Source: Peptococcaceae bacterium BICA1-8
GTDB lineage: Bacteria; Bacillota; Peptococcia; Peptococcales; BICA1-8
DNA: 64,000 nucleotides
Direction: 5' to 3'
NCBI GenBank assembly: GCA_000802045.1
Contig: JUEF01000049.1
Coordinates: 1 to 64,000 of the forward strand
In this document: positions 9,579 through 18,017 of the stretch, one piece after another
How positions within the stretch are numbered: position 1 is the first letter of the stretch
How the letters are laid out: every line of letters begins with the position of its first letter
Translations under genes and position numbers: made by a program
The notes under the pieces: model-generated
The model's database searches: none
Seen by the model: the letters and a program-made list of their open reading frames with translations, nothing else
What the model was told of the DNA's origin: nothing

Positions 9579-10101
9579 GTGGTAGAAGTTTTGAAAAACT
9601 TGCAGCAAATTAGTCAATTAGGTATGTCTGCAAAAGAAAAGCAGAAAATGATAACTGTCAGTGAAGTTTTGGTATGCCTGGGATATCTTGCAGGTTAAAT
9701 ATGATGCCATAGAAATTACTAACATAATGGAGAATATGGCTAGGGATATTGACTTGCAAATAATTCTTAAGGGAGTTCTTAAGGTTTACAAGAAAATTTC
9801 TAAGGAAATGGAGAATATTTTGATAGAATATGCGATCCCCATGCCCGAAAGACCGCCTGAAAAAGCTGTCAGCACTCTTGATGTTGAGGCTTTTAGTGAC
9901 CGATACATTTTTAATGCCACGTATGAAATAGTTCAAAGCGTCTTGCCTGTTGTAACCACGGCTTTTTCAAGAACTATTTCACCAGAAATACGAAGCCATT
10001 GTAAAATTGCTTTGTTGCAAAATATTGATTCCCTCGAAAAGTTAATGGAATATGGTAAGCTTAAAAATTATTTAAATAATCCTCTATCCTATAGAACATA
10101 A
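9579..10101 (+). pseudogene. DUF3231-type gene with single-base frameshift
   Basis: A GTG at 9579 with AAGGAG about 9 bases upstream opens a frame (MVEVLKNLQQISQLGMSAKE) that is disrupted near 9666-9671. There GAAGTTTTGG has one T too many; removing it joins VSEV to WYAWDILQVKYD in the next frame, which runs to 10101. The downstream part has IPMPERPPEK and the C-terminal EYGKLKNYLNNPLSYR typical, as I recall, of single-domain DUF3231 proteins of spore formers. The degenerate neighbour at 10115 keeps the correct join (VSEVWHIWDIL). This is either a recent pseudogene or a homopolymer sequencing error. Confidence 0.75.
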
Positions 10102-10114
10102 GGGGTAAAAATTA

Positions 10115-10375
10115 ATGATAGAAAAAATTCAACACGTCTCCGATATTGGAAAATCTACCAGGGATAAACAAAAGGATATTTTCGTTAGTGAAGTCTGGCA
10201 TATTTGGGATATCTTAATAGAAAGGTATAGTGTTATTAATACAACTCAAATTTTAGTAAAATAAGACGTATTATTTTAGCAATTATTAATAGATGAACTT
10301 GAATTGCATGAGAAGTTTTTTGAATATGGAAAATTGAAATCCTTTACACACGACCCGCCGCTTTATAGAGCATAA
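10115..10375 (+). pseudogene. DUF3231-type paralogue with internal deletion
   Basis: The N-terminal part (MIEKIQHVSDIGKS, then SEVWHIWDILIERY) hits a stop at 10264. The matching C terminus (EYGKLKSFTHDPPLYRA) is present in another frame and ends at 10375. The middle of the protein, including the PxPPRPP region found in the upstream copy, is missing. It looks like a tandem duplicate of the 9579 gene that lost about half its length. Confidence 0.75.
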
Positions 10376-10535
10376 GTATAATTTTGCGGTACAAAATATT
10401 TATAAGTATGCGGAGTATCGAAGTAAGACCAGAGGCATCTCCTAGGCATAAGGTGGTGCGTTAATAAAATATATAACATATCTGAAAATAGGAAAACATA
10501 AATATATAATCCAACTACATAAGGAGGCGGATAAT

Positions 10536-10997
10536 GTGCCCTCCAATAGTAAGACTAATAGATATGACATGATTAAAGACGGTGTAATTTCAGGCTTACT
10601 AGGTTCTTTAGGTGATGCCTTAATACATGCGCCTGCATACCTTATATTAGGAACTTCGATGACAGCACATTATATATCACAATTAATATTTCCTTTCGAA
10701 GAAGTTACAATAATAAGGTTTTCAATTGGTTTTTTTACTCATTTTTTAGCTGGTGCCATGGTTGGAATTGCATTAGCTTTAGTCTTTAAGTTTACAGGGA
10801 AGGATTATCCATACTTAAAAGGAATTGGAATAGGATTATTATTATGGATAGTTCATGTAGCAATAATACCAAATATAGTAGACCCAAGACCTTACCTAAT
10901 AAGAACTCCATTGGAAAGTATAGTAGACTTAATAGCTCACACCTCATATGGAATATTTGCAACTACTTATTTATTAAGAGTTTATCAAAATGAATAG
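10536..10997 (+). CDS. Small multi-pass membrane protein, unknown function
   Basis: This 153-aa protein has about four hydrophobic segments: near 18-36, 56-82, 97-113 and 128-146. The GTG start has AAGGAGG 8 bases upstream; the ATG two bases earlier is out of frame and soon stops. I do not recognise a catalytic motif. The pattern is loosely like YqhR/DUF1440-type membrane proteins, but this is not secure. It stands alone with its own terminator. Confidence 0.75.
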   Translation: MPSNSKTNRYDMIKDGVISGLLGSLGDALIHAPAYLILGTSMTAHYISQLIFPFEEVTIIRFSIGFFTHFLAGAMVGIALALVFKFTGKDYPYLKGIGIGLLLWIVHVAIIPNIVDPRPYLIRTPLESIVDLIAHTSYGIFATTYLLRVYQNE

Positions 10998-11013
10998 GAA
11001 AACAATGATTATC

Positions 11014-11051
11014 ATGCGTAACATTTAGTTTTAATGTGTTACGCATTTTTG
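11014..11051 (+). terminator. Intrinsic terminator after the 10536 gene
   Basis: The perfect 10-bp stem ATGCGTAACA / TGTTACGCAT has a 13-base loop and is followed by TTTTTG. The remaining bases up to 11361 hold only the nuoE promoter candidate. Confidence 0.82.
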
Positions 11052-11199
11052 TGTTGATGTTATTACTAAGAGTAGGGACAAATAGCAACACCATGTGAAA
11101 CTAATAACGAGCAATTAGCAATTATTTTCCTTCTTCAAAGGGGTTTAAAATACAAATCTAAACAATATCGTTATTCTCGCGAGATGTTTTGGCATTTTG

Positions 11200-11228
11200 T
11201 TGTCTTAGTTTTGTTAAAATGGTATAAT
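11200..11228 (+). promoter_or_regulatory. Candidate promoter of nuoE-nuoF
   Basis: TTGTCT and TATAAT are separated by 17 bases, about 130 bases upstream of the nuoE start. This fits a sigma-A promoter with a moderately long leader. Confidence 0.55.
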
Positions 11229-11361
11229 TCTATTTAATCTTAATAGTCATAAAAGTAAAAAAAAATTTCCTACCACTTGTGAAATGAGGTACATAACTAT
11301 AAAATAAATATTTATTTATAAGGTTTAATTTTTCTTTACTTTCATTAAGGAGGCAACGGAT

Positions 11362-11880
11362 ATGAGTTGTAATTGTCAATGTTCTACAGAGAAAGAAAAT
11401 GATCCCCGTTTTCAAGAGCTTGATGAAATAATCGAAAAATATAAGAATCAAGCAGGATCATTAATTCCAGTGCTTCATAAAGCCCAGGGTGTTTTTGGGC
11501 ATCTCCCGGAGGAAGTACAAAGTTATATTGCCAAAGGACTTAAGCTTCCATTAAGTGAAGTTTATGGTGTAGTAAGCTTTTATTCATTATTTACAACTGT
11601 GCCTAGAGGTAAGTATGTATTTAATGTCTGCCTTGGAACAGCTTGTTATGTTCAAGGTTCACGGAAGATAATGGATAATCTGAAAAAAGAATTAGGTTTA
11701 GGTATCGGCGAAACAACGGCTGATGGCTTATTTACATTAGAAGGCTGTCGCTGTGTAGGTGCATGTGGTTTGGCACCGGTTTTGACAGTAAATGAAAAGG
11801 TGCACGGGCGACTAAAAGAGGACGATGTGCCTAGATTAATAAGTTTATACAAGCTTAAAGAAGAGCAAGGCAGTAAATAG
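11362..11880 (+). CDS. nuoE: NuoE-like thioredoxin-fold [2Fe-2S] subunit
   Basis: This 172-aa subunit is of the NuoE/HndA/HydC type and passes electrons between NADH-oxidising NuoF-like subunits and a partner. The four cluster cysteines are visible: CLGTAC near residues 89-94 and CRCVGAC near 130-134. An extra cysteine-rich N terminus (SCNCQCS) precedes the domain. AAGGAGG precedes the ATG. nuoF starts 11 bases downstream. No hydrogenase or NuoG subunit follows, so the electron acceptor is not apparent. Confidence 0.9.
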   Translation: MSCNCQCSTEKENDPRFQELDEIIEKYKNQAGSLIPVLHKAQGVFGHLPEEVQSYIAKGLKLPLSEVYGVVSFYSLFTTVPRGKYVFNVCLGTACYVQGSRKIMDNLKKELGLGIGETTADGLFTLEGCRCVGACGLAPVLTVNEKVHGRLKEDDVPRLISLYKLKEEQGSK

Positions 11881-11891
11881 GAGGTGTATTT

Positions 11892-13775
11892 ATGATTTCT
11901 TTAGATGAATTAAAAGCCTTAAGAGATAAGTCTAAAGCAGAAATTTCCATTCGGGAAAAGGGACATCTGGCTGGAAGTAATTTGGATTTCTATCGTTCAC
12001 ATGTTTTGGTTTGTGCAGGAACAGGCTGTACATCTTCTGAAAGTTTAGAAGTTCGTAATGGGTTAAAAGAAGAATTAACACGTTTAAATATAGATAAAGA
12101 AGTAAAAGTAGTAGAAACGGGCTGCTTTGGCTTTTGTAGTTTAGGTCCTATTCTAGTTGTATATCCTGAGGGTACATTTTACTGTCTGGTTACGCCTGAG
12201 GATGTAAAAGAAATTGCTGAAGAGCATTTGTTGAAAGGGAATATAGTAACCAGACTTCTCTATAGTGAGCCTGGTACAGATAAAAAGGTTTCCGATTTTG
12301 AAAGCATAGATTTTTTTAGTCATCAAAAAAGAGTAGCTTTAAGAAATTGTGGTGGGATTAATCCGGAAAAGGTTGAAGAGTACATTGCCCATGATGGATA
12401 TTTTGCATTAGCAAAGGTATTAAAAGAAATGACTCAAGAACAGCTAATTGAAGAATTGAAAAAATCAGGTTTAAGAGGCCGCGGTGGCGGTGGTTTTCCG
12501 GCTGGTTTAAAATGGCAATTTGCTCATAAGACTCCAGGAGATATAAAATATGTGGTATGTAATGCGGATGAGGGAGACCCTGGTGCTTTTATGGATAGAA
12601 GTGTCCTTGAGGGTGATCCCCATAGCATAATTGAAGCAATGGCAATTGCCGGTTATGCCATCGGTTCAGAGCAGGGATATATTTATATTAGGGCGGAATA
12701 CCCAATTGCCGTTCATAGATTAGAGGTAGCTATTGGGCAAGCTCGGGAGTTTGGATTATTAGGGCAAAATATTTTCGGAACAGGATTTAATTTTGATTTA
12801 GATATTCGTTTGGGAGCAGGTGCTTTTGTTTGTGGAGAGGAAACTGCCCTTTTAACATCAATTGAAGGACATCGGGGTGAGCCCCGCCCAAGACCACCTT
12901 TCCCGGCTGTTGAGGGGTTATGGAGAAAACCAACCTTATTAAATAATGTTGAAACATATGCAAACGTACCTGCTATTATCTTGAAGGGCGCCGACTGGTT
13001 TGCTAGTATTGGTACTGAGAAAAGTAAAGGAACTAAGGTCTTTGCTTTGGCGGGCAAAATTAACAATATAGGTCTGATTGAAGTACCAATGGGAACGCCC
13101 TTAAGGACAATAATTTATGATATTGGTGGTGGGATACCTAACGGGAAAAAATTTAAGGCTGCTCAAACAGGGGGGCCCTCAGGAGGGTGTATCCCTGCCC
13201 ATCTGATAGATACTGAGATAGATTATGATAATTTAATTGCACTAGGCTCCATGATGGGTTCAGGGGGACTAATCGTAATGGATGAAACCGATTGTATGGT
13301 TGATATAGCCAAGTTTTTCTTGGAGTTTACCCAAGAAGAGTCCTGTGGTAAATGTTCTCCATGTAGAATTGGTACTAAAAGAATGCTGGAAATATTAGAA
13401 AAAATAACAAAAGGTAAGGGTACTCCTGACGATATCACTCAATTAGAAACTCTAGCTCGGACTGTTAAGAATTCCTCCCTATGCGGTTTAGGGCAAACGG
13501 CACCTAACCCTGTCCTTAGTACTTTAAAGTATTTCCGAGATGAATATGAAGCTCATATCAATGAAAAGAGATGTCCTGCAGGAGTTTGCCAGGAGTTATT
13601 AAATTTTTCAATAATTGCAGAAAAATGTAAAGGCTGTAGTGTTTGTGCCAAAGTCTGTCCGGTTGGAGCTATATCCGGAGTAGTTAAAGAACCATATGTT
13701 ATTGACTCCGAAAAATGTATAAAGTGTGGCGCATGTATGGAAAAATGTAAGTTCGGTGCAATAGTGAAAGAGTAA
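11892..13775 (+). CDS. nuoF: NuoF-like NADH-binding FMN/iron-sulfur subunit
   Basis: This 627-aa subunit of the HndC/HydB type has an N-terminal thioredoxin-like [2Fe-2S] domain, then the NADH/FMN domain with GRGGGGFPAG near residue 196, an SLBB segment, the [4Fe-4S] motif ESCGKCSPCRIGTKR near 483, and a C-terminal 2[4Fe-4S] ferredoxin (CKGCSVCAKVCP, CIKCGACMEKC). Such proteins form soluble NAD-linked, often electron-bifurcating complexes in anaerobes. Here only nuoE accompanies it, and a terminator follows. It may serve a hydrogenase, formate dehydrogenase or other oxidoreductase encoded elsewhere. Confidence 0.92.
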   Translation: MISLDELKALRDKSKAEISIREKGHLAGSNLDFYRSHVLVCAGTGCTSSESLEVRNGLKEELTRLNIDKEVKVVETGCFGFCSLGPILVVYPEGTFYCLVTPEDVKEIAEEHLLKGNIVTRLLYSEPGTDKKVSDFESIDFFSHQKRVALRNCGGINPEKVEEYIAHDGYFALAKVLKEMTQEQLIEELKKSGLRGRGGGGFPAGLKWQFAHKTPGDIKYVVCNADEGDPGAFMDRSVLEGDPHSIIEAMAIAGYAIGSEQGYIYIRAEYPIAVHRLEVAIGQAREFGLLGQNIFGTGFNFDLDIRLGAGAFVCGEETALLTSIEGHRGEPRPRPPFPAVEGLWRKPTLLNNVETYANVPAIILKGADWFASIGTEKSKGTKVFALAGKINNIGLIEVPMGTPLRTIIYDIGGGIPNGKKFKAAQTGGPSGGCIPAHLIDTEIDYDNLIALGSMMGSGGLIVMDETDCMVDIAKFFLEFTQEESCGKCSPCRIGTKRMLEILEKITKGKGTPDDITQLETLARTVKNSSLCGLGQTAPNPVLSTLKYFRDEYEAHINEKRCPAGVCQELLNFSIIAEKCKGCSVCAKVCPVGAISGVVKEPYVIDSEKCIKCGACMEKCKFGAIVKE

Positions 13776-13795
13776 AGTGTTAAATAGATAATAGG

Positions 13796-13824
13796 GAAAT
13801 CGCCTACTGGGCGATTTCTTTGTT
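13796..13824 (+). terminator. Intrinsic terminator after nuoF
   Basis: The stem GAAATCGCC / GGCGATTTC has a 5-base loop, followed by TTTGTT. Confidence 0.78.
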
Positions 13825-13916
13825 ACTAGAGATCAGCCCCCGGTGCCTGTTCCTGCAATATAGGCAGAAAGATCTTGCCGTAGGGGCCCGTGGTTAATCA
13901 AACAGGAAACCTGTCG

Positions 13917-13934
13917 ATATTTCCCGGGAAATAT
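13917..13934. promoter_or_regulatory. Predicted Noc-binding site (NBS), intergenic
   Basis: This perfect 18-bp palindrome contains ATTTCCCGGGAAAT (13919-13932), the same core as at 4090 in mnmG. It lies just upstream of a good promoter for the DUF554 gene, so a local regulatory operator is the alternative reading. Confidence 0.65.
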
Positions 13935-13942
13935 AAAAAATA

Positions 13943-13971
13943 TTGTTTCTGGATTTTCTTTTCAATATAAT
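13943..13971 (+). promoter_or_regulatory. Candidate promoter of the DUF554 gene
   Basis: TTGTTT and TATAAT have a 17-base spacer, 37 bases upstream of the start codon. Confidence 0.65.
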
Positions 13972-14007
13972 GAATGTAGCGAATAACGAAAATAGAGGTG
14001 GAGTCAA

Positions 14008-14706
14008 ATGTTTGGGACTATTGTAAATTTTATAGCAATTATCATAGGAAGTATAATAGGCATAGTATTAAAAAAAGGTATTCCCGAAAGATATAAAGAT
14101 ACAATTATGCAGGGGATAGGTTTAGCAACCTTTTTGATCGGCTTGAAAATGGGCTTTAAGGCAAATAATGAACTTATAGTAATTTTAAGCTTAGTTCTTG
14201 GAGGAATATTGGGGGAAATATTAAAGCTTGATTATCATCTGGATGCATTTGGTGAAGCTTTGCAAAAAAGAGTTGGGTCGGAAGATGGGGATTTTGTAAA
14301 AGGTTTTGTATCAAGTAGTTTGATTTTTTGTATTGGCGCCATGGCTATTTTAGGGGCTATTGAAAGTGGCCTTTTAGGGGATCATAAAATATTATTTGCT
14401 AAGTCAGCCTTAGATTTCATTACTTCTATAGTTTTATCCTCTTCTTTAGGGTTGGGAGTTATATTTTCGTCAATTCCGGTATTTATCTATCAAGGGTCAA
14501 TTACTCTATTGGCATCCGGATTAAAAGATATTTTAATAGAGCCTGTAGTTAACTATATGACTGCTACTGGTGGAATGCTTATCGTGGGCATAGGAATTAA
14601 TATATTGGGAATAAAAAAAATTAATGTAGCAAATCTTTTGCCTGCAATTTTTGTAGCAGTAGCCTTAGTCTTTTTAGTATTAAGATGGTTCCCTGACTAC
14701 ATATAG
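14008..14706 (+). CDS. DUF554 family membrane protein (YdfK/YqgA-like)
   Basis: This 232-aa integral membrane protein has about six to seven glycine-rich hydrophobic segments. The N-terminal GTIVNFIAIIIGSIIGIVLKKGIP and the later FCIGAMAILGAIESGLLGD are, from memory, hallmarks of DUF554. Its function is not established; a transport role is usually assumed. AGGTGGAG precedes the ATG. A racemase/aldolase-like gene starts 11 bases after the stop. Confidence 0.88.
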   Translation: MFGTIVNFIAIIIGSIIGIVLKKGIPERYKDTIMQGIGLATFLIGLKMGFKANNELIVILSLVLGGILGEILKLDYHLDAFGEALQKRVGSEDGDFVKGFVSSSLIFCIGAMAILGAIESGLLGDHKILFAKSALDFITSIVLSSSLGLGVIFSSIPVFIYQGSITLLASGLKDILIEPVVNYMTATGGMLIVGIGINILGIKKINVANLLPAIFVAVALVFLVLRWFPDYI

Positions 14707-14717
14707 GAGGTAAAACT

Positions 14718-15823
14718 ATGGAGCATTTAAAATTTATTGATACTCCAGCATTAATTTTAGATAAAATTATTTTGGTTGAAAATATTCAAGGGATGTCTAG
14801 ACTAGCCGATAAAGCAGAGGTAAAGCTTCGTCCCCATATAAAAGCCCATAAATGCTCAAAGATATCTGCTCTGCAGATTGCCAATGGGGCTTTAGGTATT
14901 ACCGTTGCAAAAGTGGGCGAAGCAGAAGTAATGTTTGAAGCGGGAATAAAGGATATTTTAATTGCCTATCAGCTTGTAAATACTGAAAAAATTAATCGGG
15001 TTATCGCGCTAATAAAAAAAGGTGCAAATATTACCTGTTTATTAGATGATTTATTTCAAGCGAAAAAATTAAATAATGCTGCTAAAGAAAATAATCTTGT
15101 AATAGATACATATGTTGAAGTAGATTCAGGATTAAAAAGAACTGGCTTAGAACCTGAGGACGTTATTGACTTTGTGCAAGAACTGAAAAAATTTGGGGCC
15201 CTTAGGTTTAAAGGAATTTTAACTCATGCTGGGCAAGTTTATGGTGCTCTAAAGGAAAATGTGCCAGCAATTGGTCACCAAGAAGGAAGGGTAATGGAAA
15301 AGGTTGCAGAGAGTTTAGAGAATGCTGGTTTTAGAGATTTCGAAGTTTCAGTAGGAGCAACACCAACTGTTCAATATTCTGCGTATAACTCAAGGGTTAC
15401 AGAAATAAGACCTGGCAATTATGTTTTTAATGATGCAATTCAAGTAGGACTAGGCACAGCAGAAGTTGATAGGTGCTCCTTAAAAGTACTAACAACAGTA
15501 ATCAGTAAGCCTGCGCCTGACCGGATAATAATAGATGCTGGCTCTAAAACACTGGCCTTGGATAAAGGTGCCCATGGGACTGAATTAGTAATAGGGTTTG
15601 GGATTATTATAGGCTATCCTAATCTAATTTTGGAAAGGCTCTCAGAAGAGCATGGAGTAATTAAAGTTTCTGGTGCCGGAAAAGCGCCTGCAATTGGGGA
15701 AAAATATTGATAATTCCGAATCACGCCTGTCCAGTAGCTAATTTAGCTGAAGAATTAATTTTGATAGAGCAAGGAAAAGATAATGTGAGCTGGGATATTG
15801 ATGCTAGGGGTAAAAACAAATAG
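14718..15823 (+). pseudogene. D-threonine aldolase / D-serine dehydratase-like PLP enzyme, 3' frameshift
   Basis: The fold-type III (alanine racemase-like) N-terminal domain is intact, with the PLP-lysine segment RPHIKAHKCSKI near residue 38. The frame ends early at 15710 after AIGEKY. One base later the -1 frame continues with IIPNHACPVANLAEELIL and stops at 15823. The family's metal-binding H-x-C motif is therefore out of frame. Changing the A5 run at 15700-15704 to A6 would restore a normal protein of about 368 aa whose stop lies 16 bases before the next start. The cause could be a real slip, a phase-variable tract or a sequencing error. Confidence 0.8.
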
Positions 15824-15839
15824 ATTGGAGGCTTTAGTT

Positions 15840-16349
15840 TTGCAGCTATTTAGTCAGTTTATAAATATTTATTCAGAATATATAATAGCTTTAGTTTTAC
15901 TGCTTTTTTTAGTTGCCTTTATTTCATTTATTATTGTTATAAGAAGTTTAAATAGAACCAAAAAAAAATATCAAACTTTGCTTAGCGGTGTTGGAAATAT
16001 AAATCTTGAAGAAATCATTTTAAGTAATGCACAAAGGTTAAATTGCTTAGAAGAGGATGTTAAAGAAAATGAGAATAAGCTCTTAACATTAGATGAGAGA
16101 GTAGACAGCTGCCTAAAAAATCCCTCCTTTAAAAGATACAATGCTTTTGATGGAGTAGGCGGCGAGCAAAGCTTTTCATTAGCACTTATGGATGATAACG
16201 GAACTGGCTTGATTATCTCTAGTATTCATGGTCGGGATGATGCAAGAACATATGCAAAGACTATAGTGGCGGGAAAACCAAAATTTAATTTATCAGATGA
16301 GGAAAAAGCAGTTTTAAGTATTGCTTTAAATAGCAAGGCGAAAATTTAA
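15840..16349 (+). CDS. DUF4446 family membrane-anchored protein
   Basis: This 169-aa protein has one N-terminal transmembrane helix (about residues 13-33), then a coiled-coil-like stretch and a C-terminal domain containing RYNAFDGVGGEQSFSLALMD, typical of DUF4446. The chosen TTG start has TTGGAGG 8 bases upstream; an earlier frame opening at 15798 lies inside the preceding gene's displaced C terminus. In Firmicutes this family often lies near parAB and M23 peptidases. The function is unknown. Confidence 0.85.
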   Translation: MQLFSQFINIYSEYIIALVLLLFLVAFISFIIVIRSLNRTKKKYQTLLSGVGNINLEEIILSNAQRLNCLEEDVKENENKLLTLDERVDSCLKNPSFKRYNAFDGVGGEQSFSLALMDDNGTGLIISSIHGRDDARTYAKTIVAGKPKFNLSDEEKAVLSIALNSKAKI

Positions 16350-16437
16350 GTAAAATTTTCTAAAAACAGGAGGATTTTCGTTATTTATATAGAATAGTAC
16401 TTTTAGTATAAATAATTAATTTTTATATAATATTGCG

Positions 16438-16455
16438 GCTTGGCTTGAGCCAAGC
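16438..16455 (+). terminator. Hairpin between DUF4446 and M23 genes
   Basis: GCTTGGC TTGA GCCAAGC is a perfect 7-bp stem followed by a T-rich but interrupted tract. A TATAAT lies just upstream at 16426. It may end the DUF4446 transcript or fold in the leader of the next gene. Confidence 0.5.
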
Positions 16456-16484
16456 TATCTTTATCTTTTTAGGCAGGTGAGGGA

Positions 16485-17510
16485 ATGGAACGAAAGCCAA
16501 GAAAAGTTAAAAAGAAGTATACTATTATGGTGGTTCCCCATGCCAATTCTGCTATTAAGAGCTTAAATATTCCTCTCTGGCTGATAAATGGGCTTTCTAT
16601 TGTTGGATTAATTTCCCTAATAGTTGTGAGTTATCTTGGTATATCTTATTTTTATCTACAAACAACATTGGTAGAAAATGAAGATCTAAAAGCTGTAAAT
16701 AATGTACAGGCCAAAGAAATAAGAGAACTGCAAAGAACTACTAAGGAAACATTAACCAAACTAGATGAAATTATTGTAACAGACACTAAGGTTCGTGAAC
16801 TTGTCGGACTAAAGGAGCCAGCCCAAGAAAATAAAACCCCTTCACGTTCTCAGGGTGGACCAGGTACTAATGGCAGGAATGTTCAAGTATTAATGGCCGG
16901 CGAATTTGATATTTTACATTCTGTTGGTATAGAACAGGAATCATTATACCAAGGGGATTTTGAAAATTATAATTATGAGTTAGATGAGGAACCTAATTTA
17001 GATACAATTAAGAAGATTAAGAGTGATATAGATAGAATTAACCACATAATTGAAGACCAGAAAGAAGTATTCGCTAAACTTGAAGTGGATGTTAAGGAAA
17101 GATTAGATTATTTAGCAGCTATTCCTACGGGTTGGCCTGTAAAGGGAAGGATAACCAGTGATTTTGGCTGGCGCAAGAATCCTTTTACAAAAAAAACTAT
17201 GGAGTTTCATGAAGGTCTAGATATAGCGACATCATATGGTACTCCTGTAAGAGCGGCGGGAGCTGGGAGGATAACGTTTATAGGCTGGAAACCAGCTTAT
17301 GGAAATACTGTGGTGATTAAACATGATTATGGTTATATCAGTCAGTATGCTCACAATTCCAGTCTAAGCGTTAAGGTTGGTCAAGTAGTTGAACGAGGCG
17401 ATATTATTGCTCGAGTTGGCAGTACTGGTCGGAGCACGGGGCCCCATGTCGATTTTAGAATAGCTTTAAATGGACGATGGATGGATCCTCTTAAAATGCT
17501 TGAAAAGTAG
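16485..17510 (+). CDS. M23-family protein with degenerate active site, membrane anchored
   Basis: This 341-aa protein has a basic N terminus, one transmembrane helix (about 31-55), a coiled coil (about 60-105) and a C-terminal LytM/M23 domain from about residue 220. The first metal-ligand motif HEGLD is present, but the usual HxH is HVD (GPHVDF near the C terminus), so one zinc-ligand histidine is an aspartate. It may be non-catalytic, like scaffold or activator M23 proteins. GGCAGGTGAGGG precedes the ATG. A bactofilin gene follows 18 bases later, an arrangement often linked with cell-shape control. Confidence 0.88.
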   Translation: MERKPRKVKKKYTIMVVPHANSAIKSLNIPLWLINGLSIVGLISLIVVSYLGISYFYLQTTLVENEDLKAVNNVQAKEIRELQRTTKETLTKLDEIIVTDTKVRELVGLKEPAQENKTPSRSQGGPGTNGRNVQVLMAGEFDILHSVGIEQESLYQGDFENYNYELDEEPNLDTIKKIKSDIDRINHIIEDQKEVFAKLEVDVKERLDYLAAIPTGWPVKGRITSDFGWRKNPFTKKTMEFHEGLDIATSYGTPVRAAGAGRITFIGWKPAYGNTVVIKHDYGYISQYAHNSSLSVKVGQVVERGDIIARVGSTGRSTGPHVDFRIALNGRWMDPLKMLEK

Positions 17511-17528
17511 CTAAAAGGAGAGAGGCAA

Positions 17529-17933
17529 ATGGCTTTTGGTAAGAAAAAAGAAGAGGTTAATTTTGAAAAGGTAGAAACTCTTATAGGTGTAGGCACCCAT
17601 ATCCAAGGTGTTATTTCTTCTCAAGGAACTATTCGCGTTGATGGTACATTTTCAGGTGAAATAAAAACACAGGGTGATTTAGTTATTGGCGATAGCGGTG
17701 CACTTGAAGCAAACATTGAAGCCCGAAACGTCTTAGTTGCTGGTGAAATTAAAGGGAATCTGCAAGTAAAAGGGAAAATAGAAATCACTCCTACTGGTAA
17801 AGTAATTGGTGATATTAAGGTTAAAAATTTAATTGTAGATGAAGGTGCAACTTTTAAAGGAAGTTGTTTGATGGATACAGGGCAAGCCAAAACCTCAGTT
17901 AAACAAGCAAATATTGATGAAGCTGCTAAGTAA
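17529..17933 (+). CDS. Bactofilin
   Basis: This 134-aa polymer-forming bactofilin has a right-handed beta-helix from about residue 20 to 115, seen as repeating short blocks such as GTIRVDGTFSGEIKTQGDLV and GEIKGNLQVKGKIEI. Bactofilins assemble without nucleotide and scaffold cell-wall enzymes, often next to M23 peptidases as here. It likely shares a transcript with the M23 gene, ended by a strong hairpin. Confidence 0.94.
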   Translation: MAFGKKKEEVNFEKVETLIGVGTHIQGVISSQGTIRVDGTFSGEIKTQGDLVIGDSGALEANIEARNVLVAGEIKGNLQVKGKIEITPTGKVIGDIKVKNLIVDEGATFKGSCLMDTGQAKTSVKQANIDEAAK

Positions 17934-17953
17934 TTGTGCTAAAGTGAAGTTTA

Positions 17954-17986
17954 TTTAAAACCTAATCATTATGATTAGGTTTTAAA
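17954..17986. terminator. Terminator after bactofilin
   Basis: A nearly uninterrupted stem TTTAAAACCTAATCAT with its complement around a 1-base centre; A-rich and T-rich flanks could allow function in both directions. Confidence 0.8.
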
Positions 17987-18017
17987 TGTCTAGAGGCTGT
18001 TTGAAAAGGAGAAAAGG

